Positions 16,018-24,117 of a DNA stretch of 47,338 bases are shown here, one piece after another (the stretch's first letter is position 1; the number at the start of each line of letters is the position of its first letter). The notes below the pieces were generated by a model. It was not told the origin of the DNA. It did no database searches and saw only the letters and a list, made by a program, of their open reading frames with translations. Origin of the DNA: Chloroflexota bacterium (lineage in GTDB: Bacteria; Chloroflexota; Dehalococcoidia; Lucifugimonadales; Lucifugimonadaceae); assembly GCA_002721615.1 (NCBI GenBank), contig PBKW01000007.1:35567-82904 (forward strand), given 5' to 3'. A program made the translations under genes and the position numbers.

Positions 16018-17223
16018 TTACATAAATGCTGGTGCACCTTGGCTATCAGTCGGAAAACCTCTGTGCCAAGTACCCGGTGGTGTTGCTTTTACTCTATCAA
16101 AATCTATTTCCATTCCTAATCCAGGTTCTTTAGGTAAATCAAAATAGCCATTTTTAGGAACCCAAACGTTTTTTGCATACATAGCACTAAGTTGTTTTTG
16201 GTCACTGTGGAATTCAAGTATTTTGAAATTAGGAATATTAGCAGCCAAATGTACAGAAGCTGCAGTTGATATCAAGCCAATTGGATTATGTGGTGCTACA
16301 GTCACATAATGCATTTCTGCAATAGATGACATTTTTTTCATTTCTAAAATACCTCCACAAATCAGAACATCTGGCTGGATAATATCTACTGCTCCTAGTT
16401 CCATTAATTGCGCAAAAGTTTGAATGCTATACAAACATTCTCCTGTAGCTAATGGGGCATTTAGTTCTCCTCTAAGTCTAGCTGTAGTAGTTAAATTATG
16501 GGGAGTAACAGGTTCTTCATAGAAGAGTAATCTATATTGAGATAATTCTCTTACTAATTGATTAGCTTTTACTGCATCCCTAAAGACTGCATGTATATCT
16601 ATAGCAATTTCTGGCCCATTCCCTACAGCATCCCTTACTGCAGCAAGTCTTTCAGATGATAGCCTTATTACATCATTCCACGGTAAGTTCTGCCAAACTG
16701 GGACATAATATTGTTTACTAGCCCTATAATCTGAAGGGCTAAAGTGTTTATTCCCTTCTACTCCAGCAGGAAAGGGGCTCATTTTAAATGCAGTATACCC
16801 TTCTTCCATTAGCTTTAATGCATTTTCTTTTAATTCTTCTGGAGTATCCCCTCCAAGGCCATGGTATGCTCGTATTTTATCTCTAACATTTCCTCCTAAT
16901 AGAGTATGAACTGGGAGTCCTTTAGCCTTTCCTAATATATCCCAAAGAGCTATTTCTATACCTGATAATGCTGCGTAAGAAATGTTGCCTAATACAAACC
17001 TCATAGTATTTTTAGCTCTTCTCATAAGCCATTCTATTCTTGTCGGATCTTGCCCTATGAACCATTCTTTCATGTCTTCTAATGCTCCGATTACTCCATT
17101 GTCAGGACCTACATTGTAAGGTGCTCCAACTCCTGAAATTCCCTCATCTGTTAAGACTCTTAAGAAAGTATAATTTCTATTTCCTGGATTAGTTATATAA
17201 AATTCTATGTCAGTAATTTTCAT
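16018..17223 (-). CDS. Enolase-superfamily dehydratase, GalD-like (copy B)
   Basis: 401-aa paralogue of copy A with the same catalytic layout: FKMSP on strand 2, Asp209 and His211 in IAIDIHAV, Glu236 (FYEEP), Glu262 (ATGEC), Asp285 (IQPDV) and His312 (APHNP). It carries an extra loop of about 25 residues between strands 2 and 3 (near 153-180, rich in Ser, Tyr and Trp) that copy A has only in short form, so the active-site mouth differs. The spacing on both sides (13 and 20 bases) shows it is mid-operon. Copies A and B share the GEC metal-ligand context and the APHNP[MI]G ending and look like an old duplication that has since diverged. Confidence 0.88.
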   Translation of the reverse strand: MKITDIEFYITNPGNRNYTFLRVLTDEGISGVGAPYNVGPDNGVIGALEDMKEWFIGQDPTRIEWLMRRAKNTMRFVLGNISYAALSGIEIALWDILGKAKGLPVHTLLGGNVRDKIRAYHGLGGDTPEELKENALKLMEEGYTAFKMSPFPAGVEGNKHFSPSDYRASKQYYVPVWQNLPWNDVIRLSSERLAAVRDAVGNGPEIAIDIHAVFRDAVKANQLVRELSQYRLLFYEEPVTPHNLTTTARLRGELNAPLATGECLYSIQTFAQLMELGAVDIIQPDVLICGGILEMKKMSSIAEMHYVTVAPHNPIGLISTAASVHLAANIPNFKILEFHSDQKQLSAMYAKNVWVPKNGYFDLPKEPGLGMEIDFDRVKATPPGTWHRGFPTDSQGAPAFM

Positions 17224-17243
17224 TTTTATCTCTCAAAAAATTT

Positions 17244-18362
17244 TTATTTAAGTATTCGGTTATTTAATTCTTTTTCATTGAACTCAATTCCCAGACCCGG
17301 CCTATCTTCAATAACTAAGCAACTATTTTTTATTTCTAAGGGGTTTTTAAGAATATCATTTCTCCAAGGAATAACTCCTGGAGACATAAATTCTTGAATA
17401 AGAGCGTTAGGAGAAGACGCCATTACATGAGCTGCAGCCATAATTCCAACCGGACCTTTTGTGTTATGAGGTGCTATTTTAACTTGATATGCTTCTGCAA
17501 TTGAACATACCTTTTTCATTTCAGTAATTCCACCTATATATACGATATCGGGTTGAGCGATATCTACACATTCATTTTCAAAAAATCTGTTAAATTGTTT
17601 CTTTGATGTCAATCTTTCTGAGCCTGCTATTGGTACTGATGTTGATTTTCGAATATGTGAATATGCCTTTATATCTTCAGGTCCTGTAGGCTCTTCTAGG
17701 AATAAAAGATTATATGGTTCAATTGTTTTGGCTACTTTTATCGCTGATGAAGGGTCAAAAATTCCGTGAGGATCATCCATTAATATAATTTCTTCCCCAA
17801 TTTCCTTTCTTAAAATTTTGTATTTTTCTTCTATTTCATCAAGTTGTTTTTTAGAAACATCTGGTCCTAGATTTTCATGCATTGTTATTCCAGACTTTAA
17901 AGCATTAAAACCATGAGACAAAGTACTTTTTGCACTTTTGATCATGCTATTAATATCTGAACAAGAAAAATGAGAATAAATAGGCACTTCTGCATTTCTT
18001 GGTCCTCCAAGCAATGCACATACAGGAGAATCCAAAATTTTTCCTTTTATATCCCACAAAGCTTGATCAATTCCACTGATAGCACTTGTAAACATTATTC
18101 CGCCAGTTCTATATCCAGTTCTAGCTCCTGTATATAAAATCTTGTAAATTTCTTCAGTATTCCATATATCCTTACCGATAATGAATTCTTTAAGGTCATT
18201 AATCATTTCTGCTACTACAGTTTCTTTGTGGCTATAAGTAGCTTCCCCGTAACCAGTGATTCCTTGATCAGTATGAATATTTACTATAGTCCATTTACGG
18301 CCACAGTCAGATGGAACTAGTTTAACTGTAATGTCTATGATTCGTGCTTTTGTTTTATCCAT
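17244..18362 (-). CDS. Enolase-superfamily dehydratase, GalD-like (copy C)
   Basis: 372-aa family member. The capping-domain to barrel junction SGIDQALWDIKGK is very close to authentic D-galactonate dehydratases. Active-site residues: Lys156 (ALKSG), Asp196/Asp197 and His199 in MDDPHG (one residue longer than the LDxH of copies A and B), Glu223 (FLEEP), Glu249 (GSERL, resembling the GER of GalD), Asp272 (QPDI) and His299 (APHNTKGP). I start it at the ATG at 18362, one base after the dppC-like stop codon; a TTG three codons upstream would overlap that gene by eight bases. It is coupled directly to the transporter genes, so uptake and dehydration are probably co-regulated. Confidence 0.88.
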   Translation of the reverse strand: MDKTKARIIDITVKLVPSDCGRKWTIVNIHTDQGITGYGEATYSHKETVVAEMINDLKEFIIGKDIWNTEEIYKILYTGARTGYRTGGIMFTSAISGIDQALWDIKGKILDSPVCALLGGPRNAEVPIYSHFSCSDINSMIKSAKSTLSHGFNALKSGITMHENLGPDVSKKQLDEIEEKYKILRKEIGEEIILMDDPHGIFDPSSAIKVAKTIEPYNLLFLEEPTGPEDIKAYSHIRKSTSVPIAGSERLTSKKQFNRFFENECVDIAQPDIVYIGGITEMKKVCSIAEAYQVKIAPHNTKGPVGIMAAAHVMASSPNALIQEFMSPGVIPWRNDILKNPLEIKNSCLVIEDRPGLGIEFNEKELNNRILK

Positions 18363-18363
18363 A

Positions 18364-19284
18364 TTAGTCAAGTTGAGTTAATCGAGGATCTAATCTATCT
18401 CTTAACCAATCTCCAAAGAAACTTAGTGAAATAATCAATAGCATTATAGATACTCCGGGAACTACTGTAGACCACCAAGCAGAGTCAACATAAGCTCTAC
18501 CTTCAGAAATCATTAATCCCCATGCAGGAGTAGGAGACGGGATTCCTGCTCCAAGAAAGCTTAGAGAAGCTTCAGAAAGAATTAGTGAACCTACCCTAAG
18601 ACTAGCAATTACTACAACTGTATTTATTACACCAGGGAAAATATGAGTCATGATAATCCTAAAATTTGAAGCACCAGCAATTCGAGAATATAGAACATAA
18701 TCTCTTTCCCTTAAAGTTAGTACCTCGGCACGAACATTTCGTACAGTGGCACTCCATGCCACCAGAGCCAGCAGAATTACAACAAGGGCGAAACTAGAAC
18801 CAAATATGATAACTGCTACCATTGCGATGAGTAGGAATGGTAGAGCATACCACACATCTAGGAAACGAAGTATGATTTCATCAACGTGTCCTCCAAAATA
18901 TCCTGCAATTAATGCTAAAGTAGTACCTATAGTTATTCCTGTAACAAGTGCTGTTCCTCCTGTGATTAAAGATAATCTAGCTCCATGAATAGTCCTGCTT
19001 AGAACATCTCTACCCATATGATCTCCCCCTAAAAGATATTTTGGAGCTTTAGGGTTTTCTGCATACCATTGTTTATCCCATAAATATCCAGGTGCATTTC
19101 TAGATCTTAAGTTTTGTTTTATTGGATCATGGGGGGAGATTAAATCTGCAAAAATCCCAGTGAAAAACAAAAGAATGATTAAAACAACAGAAATTATCGG
19201 GTATCGTCTTAGAAGCCTCCAAATTTCTGAAAGATAGAATAAAGGAAGTTTCAAAATTTTTAATATTGAAGAAATATTTTTCAT
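18364..19284 (-). CDS. ABC transporter permease, DppC/OppC type
   Basis: Inner-membrane permease of the peptide/nickel/opine uptake family, 306 aa. One N-terminal span (about 28-48) is followed by a periplasmic loop with the family motif LGGDHMGRDVLSRTIHGARLSL and then five further spans. The EAA-type coupling loop ERDYVLYSRIAGASNFRIIMTHIFPGV is near 195-225, and LSFLGAGIPSPTPAWG is the usual DppC ending. It pairs with the DppB-type permease four bases upstream. ATP-binding subunits (DppD/DppF) are absent from the window, so they must be encoded elsewhere or shared. Solutes of this family include oligopeptides, oligosaccharides and glutathione, so substrate is open. Confidence 0.94.
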   Translation of the reverse strand: MKNISSILKILKLPLFYLSEIWRLLRRYPIISVVLIILLFFTGIFADLISPHDPIKQNLRSRNAPGYLWDKQWYAENPKAPKYLLGGDHMGRDVLSRTIHGARLSLITGGTALVTGITIGTTLALIAGYFGGHVDEIILRFLDVWYALPFLLIAMVAVIIFGSSFALVVILLALVAWSATVRNVRAEVLTLRERDYVLYSRIAGASNFRIIMTHIFPGVINTVVVIASLRVGSLILSEASLSFLGAGIPSPTPAWGLMISEGRAYVDSAWWSTVVPGVSIMLLIISLSFFGDWLRDRLDPRLTQLD

Positions 19285-19288
19285 TTTA

Positions 19289-20245
19289 CTATGAGTATCT
19301 TATTCTAGGATCTATAAATGCATAGGCTATATCTGTAAGGAAATTAACTATAGCAAAGATAATAGCAAAGAATAGGACTGTTGCTGTAAGAACAGGGAAA
19401 TCATTATTTCCTATTGCATCAACTCCAATTCTTCCTAATCCAGGCCAAGCAAAAATAGATTCTGTAACTATTACTCCTGTGATAAAACTTACCATTAGAA
19501 GAGGTGCTATTGTTAATGGAGGAATTAAAGCATTTTTAAAAGCATGTTTCCAGATTACTACGTTGTTTGAAACTCCTTTTGCACGTGCTAGTTTAACATA
19601 TTCAGAGTCTAAAACTTCTAACATGGCTGAGCGAGTAATTCTTAGATATCCTGCAGCTGCCCCTATACCCAAAGTAAATGAGGGCAATACATAATATGAT
19701 AGGTTTTTCCATTGCCACCAATGTCCATCAAAATTTCCTCTTGTACCAGCCGGTAGCCATCCTAAATTAACTGCAAAAATAAGAATTAATATAATTGCTA
19801 ACCAAAAAGTTGGCATAGAAACACCTAAGAGAGCTATAGTCCTAGCAATGTAGTCCCATACCGTACCTCTTTTAACTGCAGATAATATCCCTAGAGGAAT
19901 TCCTAGTCCTGTTGCAAATACCCAAGAGATAATTCCTAGAGATACTGTTGACCATAACAATTCTCTAAACAAATCAAGTACAGGACGTTCATCTAGAAGA
20001 GTTTTTCCTAAATCTCCTTTCAAAGTTCTGCCAAGATACATCAAATACTGAACATGGAATGGTTTATCTAGTCCTAGTTTTTTTCCTAAAGCTTCCCATT
20101 GCTCTTCAGTATTTCCATATCCTCCTGGCTTTGCATAAAGAAGTCTTGGATCTCCAGACATTCTAGATAAACCAAAAACTAAGAATGTAGCTGCAATTAC
20201 AGAAATGATTGCATATATAAATCTTCTGAAAATGAAATTACGCAT
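19289..20245 (-). CDS. ABC transporter permease, DppB/OppB type
   Basis: Inner-membrane permease, 318 aa, first gene of the ten-gene minus-strand run. It begins with the typical FIFRRFIYAIISVIAATFLVFGLSR span, then GDPR, a periplasmic domain, and five more spans. The EAA coupling loop LDSEYVKLARAKGVSNNVVIWKHAFKNALIPP is near 215-245, and GVIVTESIFAWPGLG near 265-280 is a family signature. A TATAAT on the minus strand at 20260-20265 lies 14 bases before the start, which would give a very short leader. The corresponding binding protein is transcribed divergently from the same intergenic region. Confidence 0.94.
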   Translation of the reverse strand: MRNFIFRRFIYAIISVIAATFLVFGLSRMSGDPRLLYAKPGGYGNTEEQWEALGKKLGLDKPFHVQYLMYLGRTLKGDLGKTLLDERPVLDLFRELLWSTVSLGIISWVFATGLGIPLGILSAVKRGTVWDYIARTIALLGVSMPTFWLAIILILIFAVNLGWLPAGTRGNFDGHWWQWKNLSYYVLPSFTLGIGAAAGYLRITRSAMLEVLDSEYVKLARAKGVSNNVVIWKHAFKNALIPPLTIAPLLMVSFITGVIVTESIFAWPGLGRIGVDAIGNNDFPVLTATVLFFAIIFAIVNFLTDIAYAFIDPRIRYS

Positions 20246-20598
20246 TCAATGATTTTTAAATTATATTTATAAACAAAACACTTGAAGAAAATATAATTAA
20301 TAAAAAAATCTAAGTCAATACTAATTTTGTTAAAAGCGAAAATAATTGATTTTATTACGAAAAAATATAATTTCATTACTAAATTTTTAGGAAAAGTTTA
20401 TTTTATGTTGTTTATGTTTAAATTTTTCTTCTTTAAACTTGACAACTTGATCAAGTATAATTAACCTAGGCTCAAATATAAGAGCAGGTATAATTTATTG
20501 CTTGCTTTTTTGTATTTATAATTATTATTAAAATCTAAGTTGAAATCGTTTATAACTTAGTGGAAATAAATAAACTAAAATAGGGTATAGGAGAAATC
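20246..20598. promoter_or_regulatory. 353-bp divergent control region between permease operon and binding protein
   Basis: AT-rich gap with no convincing gene. On the minus side, TATAAT (20260-20265) with a weak -35 17 bases upstream could drive the permease operon. On the plus side there are TATAAT hexamers at 20456-20461, 20489-20494 and 20517-20522, and a TTGACA at 20439-20444. An 11-base direct repeat AAAATCTAAGT occurs at 20305-20315 and 20530-20540, one copy near each divergent promoter. The second copy overlaps the left arm of an inverted repeat CTAAGTT/AACTTAG (20535-20541 and 20554-20560) in the probable leader of the binding-protein gene. The ATG of the binding protein has AGGAG eight bases upstream. 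Confidence 0.5.
20439..20467 (+). promoter_or_regulatory. Promoter-like element with perfect palindromic spacer (operator candidate)
   Basis: TTGACA (20439-20444) is followed at 17 bases by TAACCT (20462-20467), and the perfect 12-base palindrome ACTTGATCAAGT occupies 20445-20456, directly against the -35 inside the spacer. A dyad at this position is the classical place for a repressor dimer (MarR, GntR or LacI-type half-sites are of this size). The promoter reading is weaker than the palindrome, because the -10 is poor and a better TATAAT overlaps the dyad's right edge at 20456-20461 with too short a spacer. No regulator gene is adjacent. Confidence 0.35.
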
Positions 20599-22494
20599 AT
20601 GAATAAAAAAATGATTGTACTTTTAGGCTTAACGCCGGCTCTTCTTTTTGCAATTGCATGTGCTGGAGAAACAGTTGTAGAGACTGTTGAGGTTGAAAAA
20701 ATTGTAGTGCAAGAAAAAGAAGTGGTTAAAGAAGTACCTGTGGAAGTTGTAGTTGAGAAAGAAGTTATTAAAGAAAAAATTGTTGAAGTACAAGCTGAAA
20801 AAGCACCAATTGTTGCTGCGAAAGAAGCTGATACGTCTAACATCTCAATTCCTACTAGTAAACAATCTGGTGGAGTTGTTCATTTTGGAACTAAGAGCGT
20901 AGGCCCTGCTCCAGGATTGAACAGAGCTCAATCTCCAGAAATGTTAATGTGGATGAGTGTTTCTGAATTACTTTTCAGACCAGGTGCTCCTGGATCTGCA
21001 GAAGCTAAAGAGTTAGTAAAACCTTGGTTAGCTAAATCTTGGGAAATGTCAGATGACTTCATGACTGCTACAGTAAAGATACAAGAGGGTGTTCCTTTCC
21101 ATGGTGGAAATGGCACATTATCTGCTTGTGATATAGCTTGGAGCTTGAATGATACTAATGGAAAAACTACTCCAACAAGTATTCACGGACAGGCTGGTGA
21201 CTTTGCTGCTTTCATGGATGAAGCAGAATGTACTGATGACTCTACACTTGTATTGAATTTCTCTGCTGTAGAATCTCGATGGCAGACAATGTTATTCAAT
21301 GGTGGTGGAGATGGATTCAATGTGTTCTCTAAGAAACTTTATGATGAAAAAGGTGAAGATTGGATGCGTGATAACATCGTTAGTACCGGTCCATTCTCAG
21401 TTGGAAAGTGGTTAGTTAATGACAGAGCTGAATTAAATGCAGTTAAAGATCATTGGCTTAACCCTCCAAAAATAGAAAAATTAGTAATGGTTGCAGTTCC
21501 AGAAGGTTCTACCAGAAAAGCTATGATGAGTACTGGTGAACTAGATATTGCTGACTTAGATCTTAGGGATACTATTCCTCTGCTTAAAGCAGGATTTGGT
21601 CAAAGTTCTGGACAGAGACAATCAGGTGTTACTCTTCACTTGGCTGGAAACTATTGGGAAGAAAAACATGCTCAGACAGGAGAAGTGTATGCTCATCCTA
21701 CTATGATTCATGATATTCCTTGGATAGGTAACCCATTCAAACCTAATGATGGAAATAACCCAGAAGGAATGAATGACCAGGACCAAGCAAGAATGGTTAG
21801 AAACGCTATTGCTAGATCTTACGATAGAGACCTTCTTAATGAAGTAATTATGGGTGGATTTGGAAACCCATATTACGTGAATGGTTTCTTTGCTGATGAC
21901 CCTAATTGGGACGACAAGTATGTTTATGAGTACGACCCAGTAGTTGCAGAAGCAATGTTAGATAAAGCTGGTTATCCTAGAGGTAAAGACGGTTACAGAT
22001 TCGAAATGCCTTTGTATGGATTTACTACCACAGCATTATTTGAAGAAACAGCTGATGCATTATCAGGATTCTTTGAAGAAGTTGGAATTAAAACTTCTGT
22101 AGTGAAAGCAGCTTATGCTATTGCTAGGCCTTCAATGGTTGGTCGAACTAATACTACACCTACAATCCAATGGTGTAGGTCTGGTTTGAAAGTACCTTAT
22201 GACTGGCCAAGAATGGAAGAAGAAACTACTTTGACAAGAGGTGGTTTTGGATGTCACATGGAGAACCCTTTCGTTCTTAAGACATTCCAGTTTGTTTCTG
22301 AAGAAGCAGACCCAGCTAAAAGACTTGATGCTAACCTAGAATTACTAGATTACATGCACACAGAAGCATTAGCTCCTGGTGTTGTAACTAAAAAATTCGT
22401 TCAGGTATTCAATCCTACTTACGTTAAGGATTGGCCTCAGTATGTTGCTGTTCAAGCATTCTATACAGGTTGGGAGTTAATTGAGTTAAAATAA
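20599..22494 (+). CDS. ABC transporter substrate-binding lipoprotein, family 5
   Basis: Extracytoplasmic solute-binding protein of the peptide/nickel/opine class (SBP_bac_5), 631 aa. The signal peptide ends at the lipobox Cys21 (LLFAIAC). Residues about 24-68 are a low-complexity linker of alternating Val, Glu and Lys (VEKIVVQEKEVVKEVP and similar), typical of Chloroflexota binding proteins, which lifts the domain from the membrane. The mature domain shows LVKPWLAKSWEMSDD, PFHGGNGTLSACDIAWS and ARMVRNAIARSYDRDLLN in family order. It is divergent from the two permeases and is their probable partner. It is slightly richer in G/C-ending codons than most neighbours (for example AAC, TTC, GAC), as expected of a highly expressed gene. 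A strong terminator follows. Confidence 0.95.
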   Translation: MNKKMIVLLGLTPALLFAIACAGETVVETVEVEKIVVQEKEVVKEVPVEVVVEKEVIKEKIVEVQAEKAPIVAAKEADTSNISIPTSKQSGGVVHFGTKSVGPAPGLNRAQSPEMLMWMSVSELLFRPGAPGSAEAKELVKPWLAKSWEMSDDFMTATVKIQEGVPFHGGNGTLSACDIAWSLNDTNGKTTPTSIHGQAGDFAAFMDEAECTDDSTLVLNFSAVESRWQTMLFNGGGDGFNVFSKKLYDEKGEDWMRDNIVSTGPFSVGKWLVNDRAELNAVKDHWLNPPKIEKLVMVAVPEGSTRKAMMSTGELDIADLDLRDTIPLLKAGFGQSSGQRQSGVTLHLAGNYWEEKHAQTGEVYAHPTMIHDIPWIGNPFKPNDGNNPEGMNDQDQARMVRNAIARSYDRDLLNEVIMGGFGNPYYVNGFFADDPNWDDKYVYEYDPVVAEAMLDKAGYPRGKDGYRFEMPLYGFTTTALFEETADALSGFFEEVGIKTSVVKAAYAIARPSMVGRTNTTPTIQWCRSGLKVPYDWPRMEEETTLTRGGFGCHMENPFVLKTFQFVSEEADPAKRLDANLELLDYMHTEALAPGVVTKKFVQVFNPTYVKDWPQYVAVQAFYTGWELIELK

Positions 22495-22518
22495 AAACTT
22501 AATTTTCGAAGAATAATT

Positions 22519-22555
22519 AATGGGGGGAATAGTTTAACTGTTTCCCCCATTTTTA
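22519..22555 (+). terminator. Rho-independent terminator after the binding-protein gene
   Basis: An inverted repeat ATGGGGGGAA (22520-22529) and TTTCCCCCAT (22541-22550), with one unpaired G, encloses an 11-base loop and is followed by TTTTT. The GC-rich stem stands out sharply in this AT-rich sequence. It lies 25 bases after the stop codon and isolates the binding-protein gene from the sulfatase that follows. Confidence 0.85.
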
Positions 22556-22581
22556 CTTAAAAAATATATTAAAGGAAGGTT

Positions 22582-24117
22582 ATGCATTCTCAAAAAAAAT
22601 CCCCTGAAAAGCCAAATATTGTATTTATTTTCAGTGATCAACAAAGATACGATTCTATGAAATGTTATGGAAATAATTGGATTCAAACTCCTCATTTGAA
22701 TGCATTGGCAGATGAATCTTTTGTCTTTGAAAATGCTTATGTAACACAACCAGTATGTGCTCCTGCTAGAGCTTCTATTATGACTGGATTGTATCCTCCA
22801 AAAGCTGGTCCTGTCGTAAATAGGATCCCATTACCAAAAGATAAAAAAACTATTGCTGAAATGATTACACAAGATTACAAATGTGCTTATTTTGGAAAAT
22901 GGCATTTGGGAGAAGATACTTTACCTCAACATGGTTTTACAGAATGGAGAAGCGTAGAAGATAATAAAATAGAGGATAATTTACCATTCAGTAGTTACCA
23001 TAATTATCTTTTAAGCAGAGGATATAAACCTGATCAAAATAGTAAATTTTTCGGATTAAAAGATAAAACTTCCAAGGATTATGCTTCTAGAGATATTTTT
23101 TCTGTAAAATTCAGAGCTAGTCTACCAGTAGAAGATCAAATGGCTTCATTTCTTGGTAGAGAAGCTTCTGAATTTATTGATAATAATAAAGATGAACCTT
23201 TCGTTCTTTATGTAAGTACTTTTGAGCCCCACTCTCCATATTCTGGACCATTAAATGGTCTTTATGATCCTGAGAAATTGCCTGTAGGGCCGAGTTTTTT
23301 GAAGAAACCTGAAGATGTATCAGAATTTAATAGAGTGAGATCAGAATATTTTATGCAATATTTAGAAGGTGGTGATATCTCTTCGGATCCTTATATGCAA
23401 AAATATTTAGCTGTTTGTGATGAGGATTTCTCTACAGAGAAAGGATGGAAAGAAGCAAGAGCAAATTATTTTGCCAATATTACCTTAGTGGATAATATGG
23501 TGGGTGATATTATCAGTTCTTTAGAAAGAAATAATATTTCTGAAAACACAATTGTAGTTTTCACAAGTGAACATGGTGAAATGATGGGGGACCATGGACT
23601 TTTAGAAAAACGAGCTTTATATGAAGAGGCTTCAAGGGTACCTCTTCTTTTTAAGGTTCCTTGGTTAAATAATCATCAAAAAATGATTGATGGAAGTATT
23701 AGTCATATAGATTTGGTACCTACTTTGATGGATTTGATTGGAGAGGATCTTCCTGATCACCTTCAAGGAGAATCTCGCAAAGGTGTTTTTGAAGGAACAG
23801 AAGATTTGCATGATAATAATGTTGTTGTTCAATGGAATGGTACAGGAGAAATACCTGATAGAAATCTAGGAAGTGAAAGTATAAATTCTTTAAATGCTAG
23901 CCCTTGGAGATCTATTATTTCTGAAAGATTAAAATTAAATCTTTGTGCTACAGATAAACCTGAATTGTTTGACTTGAATTTAGATAAATTTGAACAAGAA
24001 AACGTCTTTAGTAAAGATGAATATAGAGATTCTGTATCAAAGTTATTTGAATCAATTGTGCAATGGCAAAAAGATGCTGAGGATTCTGCTGATTTACCTA
24101 ATTTAGAAGATAATTAG
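22582..24117 (+). CDS. Type I sulfatase (formylglycine-dependent)
   Basis: Alkaline-phosphatase-fold sulfatase, 511 aa, hydrolysing a sulfate (or phosphonate) ester. The formylglycine motif CAPAR is near residue 58 (VCAPARASIMTG), preceded by the metal-binding FSDQQRYD. YFGKWHLGE near 108 gives the second Lys/His signature. The third metal motif reads TSEHGEMMGDHG, with Glu where most relatives have Asp; this is conservative but unusual. There is no signal peptide, so the protein appears cytosolic, unlike many polysaccharide sulfatases. AAGGAAGG precedes the ATG. It overlaps the convergent amidohydrolase gene by four bases. No formylglycine-generating enzyme is present here. Confidence 0.92.
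   Translation: MHSQKKSPEKPNIVFIFSDQQRYDSMKCYGNNWIQTPHLNALADESFVFENAYVTQPVCAPARASIMTGLYPPKAGPVVNRIPLPKDKKTIAEMITQDYKCAYFGKWHLGEDTLPQHGFTEWRSVEDNKIEDNLPFSSYHNYLLSRGYKPDQNSKFFGLKDKTSKDYASRDIFSVKFRASLPVEDQMASFLGREASEFIDNNKDEPFVLYVSTFEPHSPYSGPLNGLYDPEKLPVGPSFLKKPEDVSEFNRVRSEYFMQYLEGGDISSDPYMQKYLAVCDEDFSTEKGWKEARANYFANITLVDNMVGDIISSLERNNISENTIVVFTSEHGEMMGDHGLLEKRALYEEASRVPLLFKVPWLNNHQKMIDGSISHIDLVPTLMDLIGEDLPDHLQGESRKGVFEGTEDLHDNNVVVQWNGTGEIPDRNLGSESINSLNASPWRSIISERLKLNLCATDKPELFDLNLDKFEQENVFSKDEYRDSVSKLFESIVQWQKDAEDSADLPNLEDN

Noticed and set aside
16005-16037. Upstream in-frame extension of enolase copy A
   Set aside because: It would overlap copy B, and AAGGAG precisely precedes the ATG at 16004, where family members begin.
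14829-18362. Specific names such as dgoD or manD for copies A-C
   Set aside because: The motifs fit the acid-sugar dehydratase group, but substrate specificity in this superfamily cannot be read by eye.
20405-20464. 19-codon ORF with an AGGA-like site in the divergent control region
   Set aside because: Very short, composed of AT-rich codons (mostly Phe, Leu and Lys), and it overlaps the TTGACA and palindrome; better read as regulatory DNA.
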